From Malus domestica (Eukaryota; Streptophyta; Magnoliopsida; Rosales; Rosaceae), in contig NC_091668.1 in assembly GCF_042453785.1 (NCBI RefSeq), positions 317,501 through 381,500 on the forward strand: a stretch of 64,000 bases of DNA, in the 5' to 3' direction. A model generated the notes under the pieces. That model saw only the letters and a program-made list of their open reading frames with translations, ran no database searches and was not told the origin of the DNA. Every line of letters starts with the position of its first letter. Position 1 is the first letter of the stretch. Positions 10,942 through 22,269 of this stretch are shown here, one piece after another. Position numbers and translations under genes: made by a program.

Positions 10942-10944
10942 TTC
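10868..10944. repeat. TA-rich microsatellite with T run
   Basis: Alternating TATATG/TATATA units, then a (TA) run of about 24 bases, then about 12 T. Confidence 0.9.
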
Positions 10945-13451
10945 TACTGGCCAAGCATGAGAATATTAGTAAAATCATAACTAATAAAAATTATTATTTA
11001 ATATATATAGTATATGAGAAAGCACAATATTAAAGGGTAATGCTACTAAATTTTGTAAACTAAATGATATATAAGTTGATGATTGAATTATTAAGTGTTG
11101 ATTAACGTGCTTATCTTCTATTAGTGACACATTATCTAGTTTGCAAATTTAATCGACCTAGAATTATTCAATATTGAAAAAATAAGTGAAAAGAAAAAAA
11201 TATAGTGGGGTAATAAATGTCACTAAAAAAATATTAAAAATAAAAAGGTGAAAATAGTTGGATAATAAATATCAGCAAAGTAGGGTCAATTTAAGCTTTA
11301 AAAAGAAAAAAAATTATAAAAAAAAACGACCTCAGATTAAAAACATAGTCGTCGTCTTCATCTCCTTTGATGGTTTTCATGGTCTACAACTCAAAATTTA
11401 TAAATTTCAGCAACTTAAAAAAGAAAAAGGAACACCTAGTCGACACCTCAGGCGCGATTGGCGAAGCCTAGGTCAGTATTTGGTCGACACTCACAAAACA
11501 AATGCGAAAATGTTGCCAACCGCATCCAAGGCTGACTAGGTTTGCCCTGAGACGAGTTTTTTAAAACACTGATGAATACGGAGTGTTGGGAATTTACGAG
11601 GACGAACAGGTTCTCTTCAACCGTGGCCTTTCAAGACTCCCAATATGCCTTGTATAAGAAGCCAGGGATGCCATAAAGGCGATGGACCTGTTCTGTATAA
11701 CCTCCTTTCTGACTTTACAACGAGAACAATAATCAAAGACTTAAAGATTGAAACTTGCTTTTCATCCAGTCCAAAACTGAGAGCATTAGGACCTTGACCT
11801 ACCTACCTACCTCGTCATTAGATTTTTTGAATATTAGGATTTCTCTTCTTGGGTTTATGTAGTTGCTTGCTTGCGAGCAAACCGTTGCAAAGTTGTTGAT
11901 AACTCCACTTGTTCAGTTGTTTTCAGCTTCTTTCTTGCCACTTGTTCTTCCTCTTTCATTTGTTGCTCCAAGAAAGGCCTTCTTGGCATTTGCAATCATC
12001 TCCTTCTTCTTCGTCGCCCTCTTGCCCAGCTTATTCCTCCCCTTCGTTTTCTTCTTCGAGACACTTCCCTTGGCAGCTTCAACTGCAGCTTCAATGTTAG
12101 ACTCTTTCTCTTGCTTTATTGGTATCCGTTTCTTCCTCTCAGGCATCACTGTGCCAATGGCTGTGGGGTCCAATATAATTGTGTCAGCCGGGAGCTTAAC
12201 CAATAGAGACAGCACTCGCCTCTCGCTTCTCTGTTTACGGTTTTCAAATGGATTTGCCACCCACGAATCAAAGTTGGACTCGACCACCCCATGGAGTGCC
12301 CTATGCCTAGAACATCTTCATAAGGTCGAAACAACACCTTTCCTATTGGGTAACCTTTAACCATTTTATGAGTCATATGTCTTTTCCTCAAAGCTCTGAG
12401 TCCGCGACAAATCTTTCAGGACTACTGCACGTGAACCATCTGCATAAGCAAGAAGACCCTTCTGACTGAAGGCCAAAGTGTCTGTATGGCCAGGTAAAGT
12501 TTGGAGCGGCTCATCCTGAAGTTTCCTCAAGTCCCAGAGCTTAATTTTATTCTCTTTCCCAGCTGTGGCCATTATTAGGGTGGAATGCCATTGCCGAGGT
12601 GAGGCCCCTGTGACACGGCAGCTTCAGAAGAGGAACAGATGTTGTGGATACTGTACCAAGAGAATGACCCAAAGTAACAAACCCATTGTAGGGGTTCGCC
12701 TGCATCATATTAGTGCAGCGTAACCCAGTCCTGTAACTACCTGCCATCACACCGTTTGTCATATCCTGATAATGAAGCTGCCCAAGATTGTTTATTGATG
12801 CCAACAGGTAGTGCTTGTCCAAAAACTGAAGCCTAGAAACTGCACCATGTTCCTACATGGACAAGAAATACATATAACTTTTTAGAAATTCTGATGGAGC
12901 TGTGCTAGAAACATGTGTTTCTAGTCTCCCATATCTGGTCTGTCGAAAAGATGATATCCAGAGTAAGCATCTCTATATAAATAGCAGGGAATCAAAGATT
13001 TATTGATTGAGGAAAGAAGGAATGCACCAATCTTAAAGTATACTATTGCTGTTGTCCTAGACCATCACCAACCTAGCATTTAAAAAACCATATCCCACCT
13101 TTTTATGAACTGATCAGTTATTAGATAATAGTAGTAGTAGTACATGTTTTCCGTTGTAATTATTTTAGTTTAAATTTGTCTCTCGTGCTCTCAATCACTA
13201 AATTGACAATCGTTTCAGAGACATCCACTCAAGTAAGTTTGGCATGCATATGCATTCACATGATATAAGTTTATGTTCAATGGGCTATTTAGCTTTTAAG
13301 TTTAACAATTGAGATATGGGCTTTACATGTTAATTAATTTGCTACGAGTTTGTTTAGCTTAATTAAAGGTCCACATATTAATATAAGATTTATTTGGAGT
13401 CAGATACTATGCATTTAAAATGAGGATAAATTCAAATGGTTTTAGTTTTTA

Positions 13452-14234
13452 GGAAAAATTAGTATCCGGTCCCTAGTTTTTACTATTCATTGACTAACAC
13501 CTTGTTAGTTCTCAAATTTTGATTCAAGTCCATAGCATTAATGTGATAATGAATTTACATGTTTATTATATAATTTTTTAATATAAAAATTAGTAATTAA
13601 TTTAGGGTTTAATAATCACACCTCTATTAAACTTCTAATTAATTTTCAATTCAAACATTTCCAAAATAATAAAAAATTAAATTAAATTAAGTTGTACCTA
13701 TTAGTTTTTTTTTATATATAAAAAGATTCTCAATTTTTTAATCTTAAATGTACCCATTCATATAATTTTTCAATTTTTTTAATCTTAAATGTACCCATTC
13801 TCAAATATATCAATTTGTTATATGTAAAATGTACCCTTTTTTAATATAAAATCCATTCAAATTTTTTAATCCATGTTTAAACTTATATGGGTACATTCTT
13901 TTTCGTTGATTTGAGAATGTATCCATGTTTTGGTACAATAATTTTTTTTGTTAATTTTAGTTAATGTACCCATTCATATATGTATACACACACACACACA
14001 CAATATAATAGAGAGAATAATTTATATTTTATTATTTTTAATCCCATAAATTATGGGTTTTATTTAAAATCTCATTAATATAAACAATTACAATTTTTAA
14101 TTTTTAATTTTTAATTAAAAAATATAGTAACTTACATTATTACATTAATGTCAGGGACCTCAATAAAAAACTAAAAACTAACAATGTTTCAATAAAAAAA
14201 TATTGATAGCTAGGGACCGCATCCAAAGTGTCCA
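13452..14234. mobile_element. TIR element A with internal GTACCCA repeats, 9-bp TSD
   Basis: 783 bases flanked by TAGTTTTTA at 13443-13451 and 14235-14243. Inverted arms of about 100 bases carry CCGGTCCCTAG / GCGGTCCCTAG, TTGTTAG and GCATTAATGT. The interior is very AT-rich and repeats AATGTACCCATTC several times. No ORF. The 9-bp duplication suggests a Mutator-like non-autonomous element. It is a relative of element B at 17797-18812. Confidence 0.85.
13987..14003. repeat. (CA)n microsatellite
   Basis: About eight CA units inside element A. Confidence 0.8.
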
Positions 14235-14489
14235 TAGTTTTTATCTCTTCACTTAGTGATCACTTCAAACCCTATTTGATTAGTTGTTTTAATCAATTAG
14301 GTTGACTAGTCTGATCTTTCCGTTTCTTTGGCCACCTGATTGATATCTTTAATCTAACAGACATATTTATAGGTTCATCAGGTTAGGTTTTAAAGTGGCG
14401 CCGCGTATGCATGAGTTGAGGTTCAGGCTACTGCATATATCAGAACAGTTTTTCCTGAGTCAATAGCCTACATCAGCTAATGCCTTATA

Positions 14490-14662
14490 TAAGAGAGATT
14501 TTTCAATATGACCGGTACACGGGATGATACATCACGTGTCATTATATAAATGATGGGATAAGTGTGCTAAAAAGTTAATAACTTATAAAATAAAATTTCT
14601 CACAACTCCTATTAAAACACGTGATGTACCATTTTAGTTCCCGTCACAACTAAATTTTTTTT
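14490..14662. mobile_element. MITE, CACGTGATGTACC family (copy 1)
   Basis: Ends inverted: GAGAGATTTTTCAATATGACCG on the left, CCCGTCACAACTAAATTTTT on the right. ACACGTGATGTACC lies inside. It matches 20067-20258 and 46268-46436. No clear target duplication here. Confidence 0.7.
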
Positions 14663-16229
14663 TTTACGTAGATTGATTACCTTGCGGATGCCATTTTTCG
14701 TTTTAAGAAATCATAAAGGGGTTGGCTGCTTTCATGTTTTTTGATAAAGTCAAGAAAAGGTTGCAGTGTTTTTTCGTGAAAAACAAAAGAAATGTTTCTG
14801 CTATTTTCGAAAAGAACTGCAGCCACTGTTTTTCGTCAGAATAAGGCCTTGCAATTTGTGTTAGCATGCATTGAATTATTTTTTTTTTTTTGGTGAACGA
14901 GATCCATGCATTGAATTCGTTGGTTTCGTTTTTCACAGAAGAAAATGATTTTGATTCTACTGCGTTGGATTTTTGACAGCATGTATTTTTAAGAGAAAAT
15001 AATACTTTTCATGTTGTTTTGTTTGTGCTTTAATTAGAAATCAATTTTGAAAACGTCCCTTGTGATTTTCATAATTGATTGATTTTCAAAATCATTTCTT
15101 TTCATTCATTCTGCATGGTCACGTTAATATCCTGCAAAGTTCGAGGAGAAGGTGATTGACGGCAGCGTTAGTATCGTGCCACTTCCACTTAAAGGTTGAA
15201 GAGAGATCGAGTAGCAAAGTGCGAAGACAAAATTACCTACTAATATGCGTGTCTAGTTGATGAGTTTTGTAAGTCTTTCTGTATTCATTTATCTTAGTGT
15301 TTGTCCTGATTTGGGAGCACAATGATTTTCTAAGTGGTGGGGTTTGCCTTGTTAAATCCTACATCATGTGTGCACATTTTATCTATTGTTTTATTTGCAT
15401 ATGAGTATGATAGTTTAATATGTGATGTGAATGTGGATTTAATTCGAGAACTGAAAATTAAATGGAAATTTGAATTAGATTTTTAAATTGGAACCTATTC
15501 ACCCCCCTCTAGGTTAAACTAGTACCATCCTAGAACTTTCAGATTTCCAAAACAGATAAAAATAACTTAAATGGCAAACAGTCTCATACTTTTCCTGGGC
15601 TGCAGCAAAGAACTCATGAGATGAGTGTCCAAGAACACAACATCACGCACTGTTTCCCCAACCTGAAAATCAATAGTTAGTTAATCAGCCCCGTGTTACG
15701 GCCAAACCCTCAGGTACAAATAACGCAAGCACCCACCGTTCTAGCACCTCATTTAGAAAAAGAGAAAATTGTACAAATATCACCTGACAACATTGAATTC
15801 AATTTAAAAAAGAACTGCTTTAACATTTGGACAATCTACATTCACATGACTCAAAAATTGTATGCATAAACTAAAGTTTGCACGAGGTGGAGCCAACAAT
15901 TCAATAGTTAAACAATTAAAAGTTTGCATGATTCCTTTCACTTCTCTCCGAAAATAACTTTGATATATATAAACAGACATATTATATATATATATATATT
16001 TATTTTTTTTCCTACTTATATATTCAAACTTATTCAAACTTCGCATACGAAGACTCGGACATGTGAACATACAGTACATACCTGAAATTTTTTAACCAGC
16101 CTCGTATTCATCAAGTCTACAATAGCCAGATGACCCTTGCGCCCACCAATCACTATATACCGACTACTTGAGGTGAAATCCAATGTGTATGGACCAAAAT
16201 CTACAGACACAGAATAAAAATTCAAGGAA

Positions 16230-16377
16230 GGGGTGTGCTATCCATATACCCCATTTTACTTTTCACACACCTTTTGATAATTTATATCCGTTGATCTTCT
16301 TCAATTCATTCGATCCGACGGCCGAAAATAAAAAAGGTGTGAGAGAAATAAAAAGGGGTGTGTGGATATCACACCCC
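16230..16377. mobile_element. MITE with GGGGTGTG ends and 9-bp TSD
   Basis: 148 bases between exact copies of TTCAAGGAA (16221-16229 and 16378-16386). The terminal inverted repeats begin GGGGTGTG and extend about 45 bases with GGTGTGWGARAARTAAAA-type similarity. It lies in the WDR46 pseudogene intron, 29 bases upstream of the exon at 16082-16200. Mutator-like by its duplication length. Confidence 0.9.
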
Positions 16378-16706
16378 TTCAAGGAAAATGAGAGAAACCA
16401 GAACTGTCAATCTAGTAGAAGTAGAATTTAACCCAAGTAAAGGTTAGGTTTCAACCGGGTAAGACCATATCAAATTGACATTTTGAGCTTGAGATAGCTA
16501 CTTCATGAGTAATTGATTCTTGTTTGAACCTCCATGTCTTCTCATTGCCTTCTGCCTCCAAGCAACCTCCCTCACTTGGCAGAAGCCACTGACAATTTGA
16601 TGGCAAAGCATGTCTGTTTAATTACATGTACTAAAATCAGCTACGCAAACCCACGGAGGACAAATCGTAGGGCCAAATAGTATTGTTTAGGCTAGGCTAA
16701 AATATA

Positions 16707-16775
16707 GGGAAATTTTTTGCTCAACACCATTAACTTTGGTGGATGCTCACCATCCATTTCTTAGTTTGCTACTTG

Positions 16776-16808
<33 letters not shown>

Positions 16809-16898
16809 ACATGTTTTTTTAAAGATAATGCTAGAGAGATTAAATTTGAAGACAAAATTTGCAAACTATAGTTAATGGTGGTGAGCAAAAATGCTCCC
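16707..16898. mobile_element. MITE, TTTTTGCTCAMCACCATT family (copy 1)
   Basis: Left end GGGAAATTTTTTGCTCAACACC, right end GGTGGTGAGCAAAAATGCTCCC, with a (CT)n run (16776-16802) in the middle. A better-preserved relative is at 24837-25027. Confidence 0.65.
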
Positions 16899-17787
16899 AG
16901 TAGCGTATATGACATTTTTAACTTAACAATAAATAGATTTAGCCCCAAGTTGCGAAAAGAAAAAAAAATGTTTTCTAACGCACTCAATTAGTTTAGGCTA
17001 GTTGCAGTCCAAAGCTCCTTATAAGACCAAGCTTCTGAAAATAACTTGTATGACACAGTTATAAGTGGTACGACAACATTTTGTGTCAAGAATAAGAGAA
17101 TATGTGCTAATTCTTTTTACTTGTCTTTGTATTACCCGCACGGAACACCACTATGCCGGTGTAGCCATGCCATAAAAGTTGATTTCAACTTCTTAACCCG
17201 TTACTTGGACATGTAGTCTTGGGCAATCACGCATGCATTTTATATGTGTTCATTATTTGTGCCACTTGATATTTGGTTTTGTTCATCTTTTCTGGCATTT
17301 GATTATTTGTTTTTGCTCATGTTTTGTTCCCCCAAATAATCACCTTGAAAAGTTGGACCCTCACTAATTATTAATTATAAGACTGAAGAATGATAATATT
17401 GGTGGTAAATTGGTAATGGTCTATGCATCATTCTTCTTAACTAATTTGTGCCACTTGATTATTTGTTTTTGCTTGTCTTTTATTCCCCCAATCATGTTCA
17501 TGTACCTTGAAAACTTGGTCACTAATTATTATATATTGGTAGTCCTGCATATTGTATATTTTATACATATATATAATTATACACCATATTCTGATCAACT
17601 AACTCAATTCTCAAACAACCTTCCAGTTAGTTATGACATATATATTATACATATATATATATATATATTATACATATATATAATTCCAACATACTACTAC
17701 TTGTGATTATTGATTATCAGTTAATTTTGACGCGCTTGAGCACCGTCAACCATCCTCTCTCCTTAATTATAGTCTCCCAAAAACATA
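16899..17787. other. Intergenic with a 95-base direct duplication
   Basis: The segment around 17256-17360 (TTTGTGCCACTTGAT.., CCCCCAAATAATCA) recurs at about 17443-17535 with small changes. TA-rich microsatellites lie at 17640-17690. No gene is seen. Confidence 0.5.
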
Positions 17788-17796
17788 TAAAATCAA

Positions 17797-18812
17797 GGGA
17801 TATTTTGGATGCGGTCCCTAATCCTTAACATTTTTTGATTAAAACCTTAATATTATTCAAAGTTTGATCAAGGTCCCTTGACTTTGTACACCTCATTATA
17901 TTACTATTAATATTTATATTTTTATAGTTTTGACATTAATTATTTGATATTTTTATGAGATTTATAATCCTATAAATTTAAAATCCCTCATTATAATACT
18001 ATTAGAAACGGTTACAATAAAAAAATTCAAACATTTTGATTGAATAAATGGATAAAAAATATGTAAAAATAAGAAATAATAAATGGCAAAAGAATGTATC
18101 CATAGTGTTAAAAAAATTGGTACATTTTACAAAAAAATTGGTACATTTCACATATAACAAAGTGGTACATTAATAAAGAAGAATGGGTACATTAGAAATA
18201 AATTAGGGTACAAATAAAAGATTAAAATTTATGAATACAAATGAATTTTTAAAAATATAGTCGCTAAAAGAAATTAGTACATGGGTACAAAATAAAATAA
18301 AAAGAAAATACTACAAATTTAAAAAAAATGTTACAAATTAAAAGTGGGTACAAACTAAAAATATAAATATATGATACAAAGTTTAGGCATAAAACATAAA
18401 TATACCATATGTAATTTTTCTATTATTGATTAAATATACAATGTCACGTGACAGTATATACATGGGTACAAACACAAATAAAACTTTAAAAAATATGGGC
18501 ACAAAAAGGAACTAATATATGGGTACAAATTAAAAATGAAAAGAAAATTGGTACAAATTAAAAAATATTTGCAAATTAAAAATAGGTACAAACTAAAAAT
18601 AAAATTATATGATGAAAAAATTTAGCCATAAATATAAATATACTAATTGTAACATTTTTAACATTAAAGGAATATATTTAAAAATAAAAATATTTTATTA
18701 TTCAAATAATTAATGATGTTATTAATACCCAAGGACCTTGATCAAAAATTAATAATGAATAGGATTTTAATCAATGGAGTAACAAAAAGAAGGATGTTAA
18801 CCTAATTTTCCC
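17797..18812. mobile_element. TIR element B with internal GGTACA repeats, 9-bp TSD
   Basis: 1,016 bases flanked by exact TAAAATCAA (17788-17796 and 18813-18821). Left end GGGATATTTTGGATGCGGTCCC; the right end, read inverted, is GGGAAAATTAGGTTAACATCC. The interior repeats GGTACA/GGGTACA about 15 times in AT-rich sequence and has no ORF. Same family as element A but opposite orientation. Confidence 0.85.
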
Positions 18813-18821
18813 TAAAATCAA

Positions 18822-19529
18822 TAATAATTCCGTCCAGTTAGTTATGACAAGTTGTGCAGTTCTGGACTCATCAGCAAGTTCTTCAAATTTATTTAATTAA
18901 TTAAGAAATGACAATTAAAAACGTGACAGATATTCTTAGTTGTTATAATAAGTAGAGAATGTACCTTTCAACATATCGCAAGCTAGCTCTAATTCGATCG
19001 TGGGATGACTCAATGCCACTGCATATATAGGACGTATATAAAACGGGCTGCAAAATAGAACCCACAACCTTTGCCGGTGTATCATGCTAACTTAATAACT
19101 AATGTCCTAGTGGCCTGGAATGGGAGAGTTTTATGCATGCATGGACCACGGGACACGGAATCTCTTACTTATTTTCGAATTAATGTTGTATCAAATTTAA
19201 AAAATCAATGCCCATGAATAATTATTTGAGCTGGCTACGTCTTGAAACGACAATTTCTTCAGCCCCCTTCTGTCAAAGATTGTCGTGTCTGGATTCCCAA
19301 GCATATGCATGAAGGTTTTACAGCGTTTCTGGAATTCTAAAACCAGGGGAGATGCTCCAAATATAATGCCATCTCTACACAAAATTAACATATTCTAGAG
19401 TTACGCAAATTTGAAATGTAAAAATCACATTTGGACTTATTTTGCATTTTGATGTTGATTCCACTCTAATGGAGAAAATACAAATTTTTTTTATCTCATT
19501 TATTTTTGTCTATATCTCATAGGACACAC

Positions 19530-19568
<39 letters not shown>

Positions 19569-19575
19569 ATTTATT

Positions 19576-19620
<45 letters not shown>

Positions 19621-20057
19621 TACAAGAAGGAATAGAGTAATATTTTATTAAAACATTACAAACAGATATAGATGTGCTAATTGGGTATATTATTTTAGTG
19701 ACAAAAAAATCGATCTGGAGTGAAAAGTTTAAACAAACAAACTTGAGTAACCACTAAAACAGCCACCACATGTGGATTCCACATATGGATATTTTATATC
19801 AATATATTGAAGAGCTTTTCCGGCTAATTAATAAGAAATATAAAATTTACATTTGAAGGATTTTGTTTTTGTATCACCCATTGAAGATATGTATGCGGAT
19901 GTAATTTAATTGACAGTAAAAAAAACTAAAAAACATTGGCTATCAGAAATTGATGGAACAGTCAAGGGTGGCCAGTGTGTCGAAACCACGTGGTGTGTCC
20001 CCCATTCCCACATGATTGAGGGATAAGTACACTGCTGACAGCTCAGCTGTATAGCCT
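18822..20057. other. Intergenic, microsatellite-bearing spacer
   Basis: Apart from the compound microsatellite at 19533-19620, there is only AT-rich spacer and a short minus-strand open frame near 19200-19390 that I could not identify. Confidence 0.4.
19533..19620. repeat. Compound (TA)n(TTTA)n(TTA)n microsatellite
   Basis: About 16 TA units, then TTTA units, then about 14 TTA units, without interruption. Confidence 0.95.
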
Positions 20058-20066
20058 GTATTAGGG

Positions 20067-20258
20067 GAAATTTTTTTAGTTACGACGGGAATACGAATGG
20101 TATATCACGTGTTTTTATGTAAATGGTGGAAAATTTTAATTTTTAAGTTATTAACCTTTTAACACACATATCCCACAATTTATAATTTTATATAGAGACA
20201 CGTGATGTACCAACTCGTGTGTACCACCTCGTATGACGGTTACACTGAAAAATCTCTC
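20067..20258. mobile_element. MITE, CACGTGATGTACC family (copy 2), 9-bp TSD
   Basis: 192 bases flanked by exact GTATTAGGG (20058-20066 and 20259-20267). Ends are imperfect inverted repeats (GAAATTTTTTTAGTTACGACGG and rc GAGAGATTTTTCAGTGTAACCG). It lies about 180 bases upstream of the TATA box of the DUF241 gene. Confidence 0.85.
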
Positions 20259-20445
20259 GTATTAGGGTTAACTGCCTGCCCGATCGTTCCATTCATCTAA
20301 TCTAATCCAACTATTGATCCAATTAGTATGCATTATAATTACTTTGATTAATGTTTGATTATCGCTGATTATCTAATAATATCCCCCTCGTGTACCTCCG
20401 GCGCTAGCTAGGGTTACCTCTTAACTAATATTTCCCTCTCCTTTG

Positions 20446-20455
20446 TATATAAATA
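20446..20455 (+). promoter_or_regulatory. TATA box of the DUF241 gene
   Basis: TATATAAATA about 100 bases before the ATG at 20548. Transcription would start near 20478, leaving a CA-rich 5' leader of about 70 bases. Confidence 0.65.
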
Positions 20456-20547
20456 TCCCATGCAAGATATAATGCAACCATCAACCCCATCTCCACAAGT
20501 CTCAACTCATATCTCAACTAATACGCAGGTCTTCGAGGAAAGAAATC

Positions 20548-21603
20548 ATGGTAGGCGTTTTCCGGCGGTCTCTCTCTTTCCCAAACAAAATAAACCCAAG
20601 CAATATTCCAAATAACCGTAACCACCGTCCATCAAAAGTCCGACCGCCGTTGTCTCGTCACACCAGATCCATCAGTCTTCCAACCGGACCCCACCCCTTC
20701 ATTTCCCACCTCAAAGAACACATAGCCAGCCTTCAATCCTTCAAATATTCCTATTCCACCACCAACTCCTCCTCTTCCTCCTCAGCCCCCTTCTCCGATT
20801 GGCTATGCGAAGGCTTGACCCGCCTCAAAGACTTGCACCACTGCCTCGATGACACTCTCCGCCTTCCCCAAACCCAAGAATCCCTCCGCCGTCTCAAAGG
20901 CTGCTGCTCCGTCGATAACCTTCTCGACCAATTCCTCCGTTTTGCCGACATCTACGGAATATTCCGCACCTCCGTTTTGGCTCTCAAACAGGATCACTCC
21001 GCTGCTCAAGTGGCTTTGAGGAAGAGAAACGACTCCCAGGTAGCATTGTACGTCAAAGCTAGAAAGAGAATGGCCAAGGAAATGATAAAGCTAGTCAACG
21101 CACTTCGTTCCATCGCACGGCCAGCACCGGCCGCGGCCACGCCGTTCGAGTACGTTGGCGACGATATTAGTTACTATAACGTTGACCATGAGCTGGCGGG
21201 TGTTATGAGCGAGGTCGTTCAAGTGACGGTCGCGGTGTCTCTTGCACTTTTTACTGGAGTCGCGGCAGACATATCATTCGGCGGGCCCACAATATCATCA
21301 TCCAAATCGACTGTCACGTCGTCAATGCGGGCAACGTGGATGGGAATATTCAACATCAAGGCAACGTTAGATAATCAATTATGTACTGATCGTCACGAAA
21401 ACCCAGTACGAGTTAGTAATAATATCGGAGTTGGGAGCTTGCGTAACTTGAAAAAGAAAGGAGATGAAGAAGTCAAAACAACATTAAAGAAGATGCAGGA
21501 ATTGGAGGCGTCCATGGCTGGGATTGAAACTTGCTCCGAAACAGTTTTCAGGAGTTTAATCAACGCTAGGGTTTCACTGCTCAACACTCTCACCCTACTC
21601 TAA
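20548..21603 (+). CDS. DUF241 family protein
   Basis: An intronless gene for 351 residues, normal for this plant-only family. After a basic N-terminus comes the family signature SRHTRSISLPTGPHPFISHL (about residues 37-56), a Ser-rich loop, then SDWLCEGLTRLKDLHHCLDD, a LLDQFLRFADIYGIFRTSVL helix and RKRMAKEMIKLVNALRSI. A hydrophobic stretch near residues 225-240 (VTVAVSLALFTGVA) may be a membrane or packing helix. The end is predicted helical with a closing LINARVSLLNTLTLL. DUF241 members are poorly understood; no biochemical role is claimed. The start is the first ATG after the TATA box. Confidence 0.9.
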   Translation: MVGVFRRSLSFPNKINPSNIPNNRNHRPSKVRPPLSRHTRSISLPTGPHPFISHLKEHIASLQSFKYSYSTTNSSSSSSAPFSDWLCEGLTRLKDLHHCLDDTLRLPQTQESLRRLKGCCSVDNLLDQFLRFADIYGIFRTSVLALKQDHSAAQVALRKRNDSQVALYVKARKRMAKEMIKLVNALRSIARPAPAAATPFEYVGDDISYYNVDHELAGVMSEVVQVTVAVSLALFTGVAADISFGGPTISSSKSTVTSSMRATWMGIFNIKATLDNQLCTDRHENPVRVSNNIGVGSLRNLKKKGDEEVKTTLKKMQELEASMAGIETCSETVFRSLINARVSLLNTLTLL

Positions 21604-21842
21604 ATTATTGTTTACTACTTGTGTACATTTAATTAAATATATGTGTTCAAATTCTATTATATATTTTTCCTTTTTAGTTTCTATACAAATTAAGGAATGT
21701 TCTTGTTGATGTTTTTCTTTCCCATCATTTTATTAATTCTTCTCCGTCGTCGAATTAAATTAATAGAAGACTTGTGTGCAATAGCATAAAGCGTTGGGGT
21801 TAATATTGCAGCCGATGATTAACAAGTAAATGTGCTTCATTA

Positions 21843-22136
21843 GAGTAATGTTATTCATACCATATTTTTGTACCACATTTTCATACCACCCTAGGTGACA
21901 TTTGATGTGAACAGCCATATCATTTGAATTAATCAAATTTTTAAATTTAGTTCATTATTTAATAAACTAATATTTAAGAAAAACTAGTTACTTAAATGAT
22001 GATTGTAGTATACGAGGAGTCTTTCTCCTTCCTTTCCTTGGGTTTTGCAAATTTTTCAAATGATGTGGCTGTCCACATCAGATGCTACGGTGGTATAAAA
22101 ATGTGGTATAAAAACATAGTATGAATATCATTACTC
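21843..22136. mobile_element. MITE with about 90-base TIRs and 9-bp TSD
   Basis: 294 bases between exact GCTTCATTA copies (21834-21842 and 22137-22145). The arms begin GAGTAATGTTATTCATACCA and mirror each other through the ACCACATTTTCATACCAC and CAAATGATGTGGCTGT blocks. No ORF. Confidence 0.9.
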
Positions 22137-22269
22137 GCTTCATTAACTAATTATTAATTTATTACCGATATTGACAAAACCTCCATGCACGCATGATGAG
22201 AAAGGTAAAGATGAGGATGCCAAATCATGACATACATTCTGTTTTTAATTAACTAATTGTAATGTGCTA

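Larger units (their letters stand above)
10026..11854. other. Intergenic with SINE, TA-rich microsatellite and WDR46 pseudogene 3' region
   Basis: Contains the SINE at 10400-10552 and a TA-rich microsatellite with a T run (10868-10944). Bases 11560-11850 probably are the old 3' UTR of the WDR46 pseudogene. No coding gene is supported. Confidence 0.5.
11855..16588 (-). pseudogene. WDR46/UTP7-like (BING4) U3 snoRNP protein pseudogene
   Basis: Exon-sized pieces on the minus strand follow the order of the WD40 ribosome-biogenesis protein WDR46/UTP7. They are 16456-16588 (CLEAEGNEKTWRFKQESI), 16082-16200 (DFGPYTLDFTSSSRYIVIGG), about 15580-15662 (VRDVVFL then FFAAAQEKYE in another frame), and about 12852 down to 11855 (HGAVSRLQFLDKHYLLASIN, ATAGKENKIKLWDLRKLQ, MTHKMVKGYPIGKVLFRPYE, NFDSWVANPFENRKQRSE, ending LQRFARKQATT and a stop). 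The first two exons still splice in frame. Frameshifts break the gene near 15640, 12560, 12390, 12285 and about 11980. Intact family members assemble into the small-subunit processome in the nucleolus. Introns are kept, so this is a duplicated, not retroposed, copy; the N-terminal exons are not seen. Several transposons lie in its introns. Confidence 0.85.

Noticed and set aside
12366-12822. An intact WDR46 gene made of these adjacent exon-like frames
   Set aside because: The frames overlap and change register without introns between them, so they are frameshifts in a pseudogene.
19197-19391. Minus-strand frame containing LVLEFQKRCKTFMHMLGNPD and FDRRGLKKLSF
   Set aside because: It reads like a protein fragment, but I cannot identify it, and it has no neighbouring exons or clear splice sites. 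Not listed as a gene.
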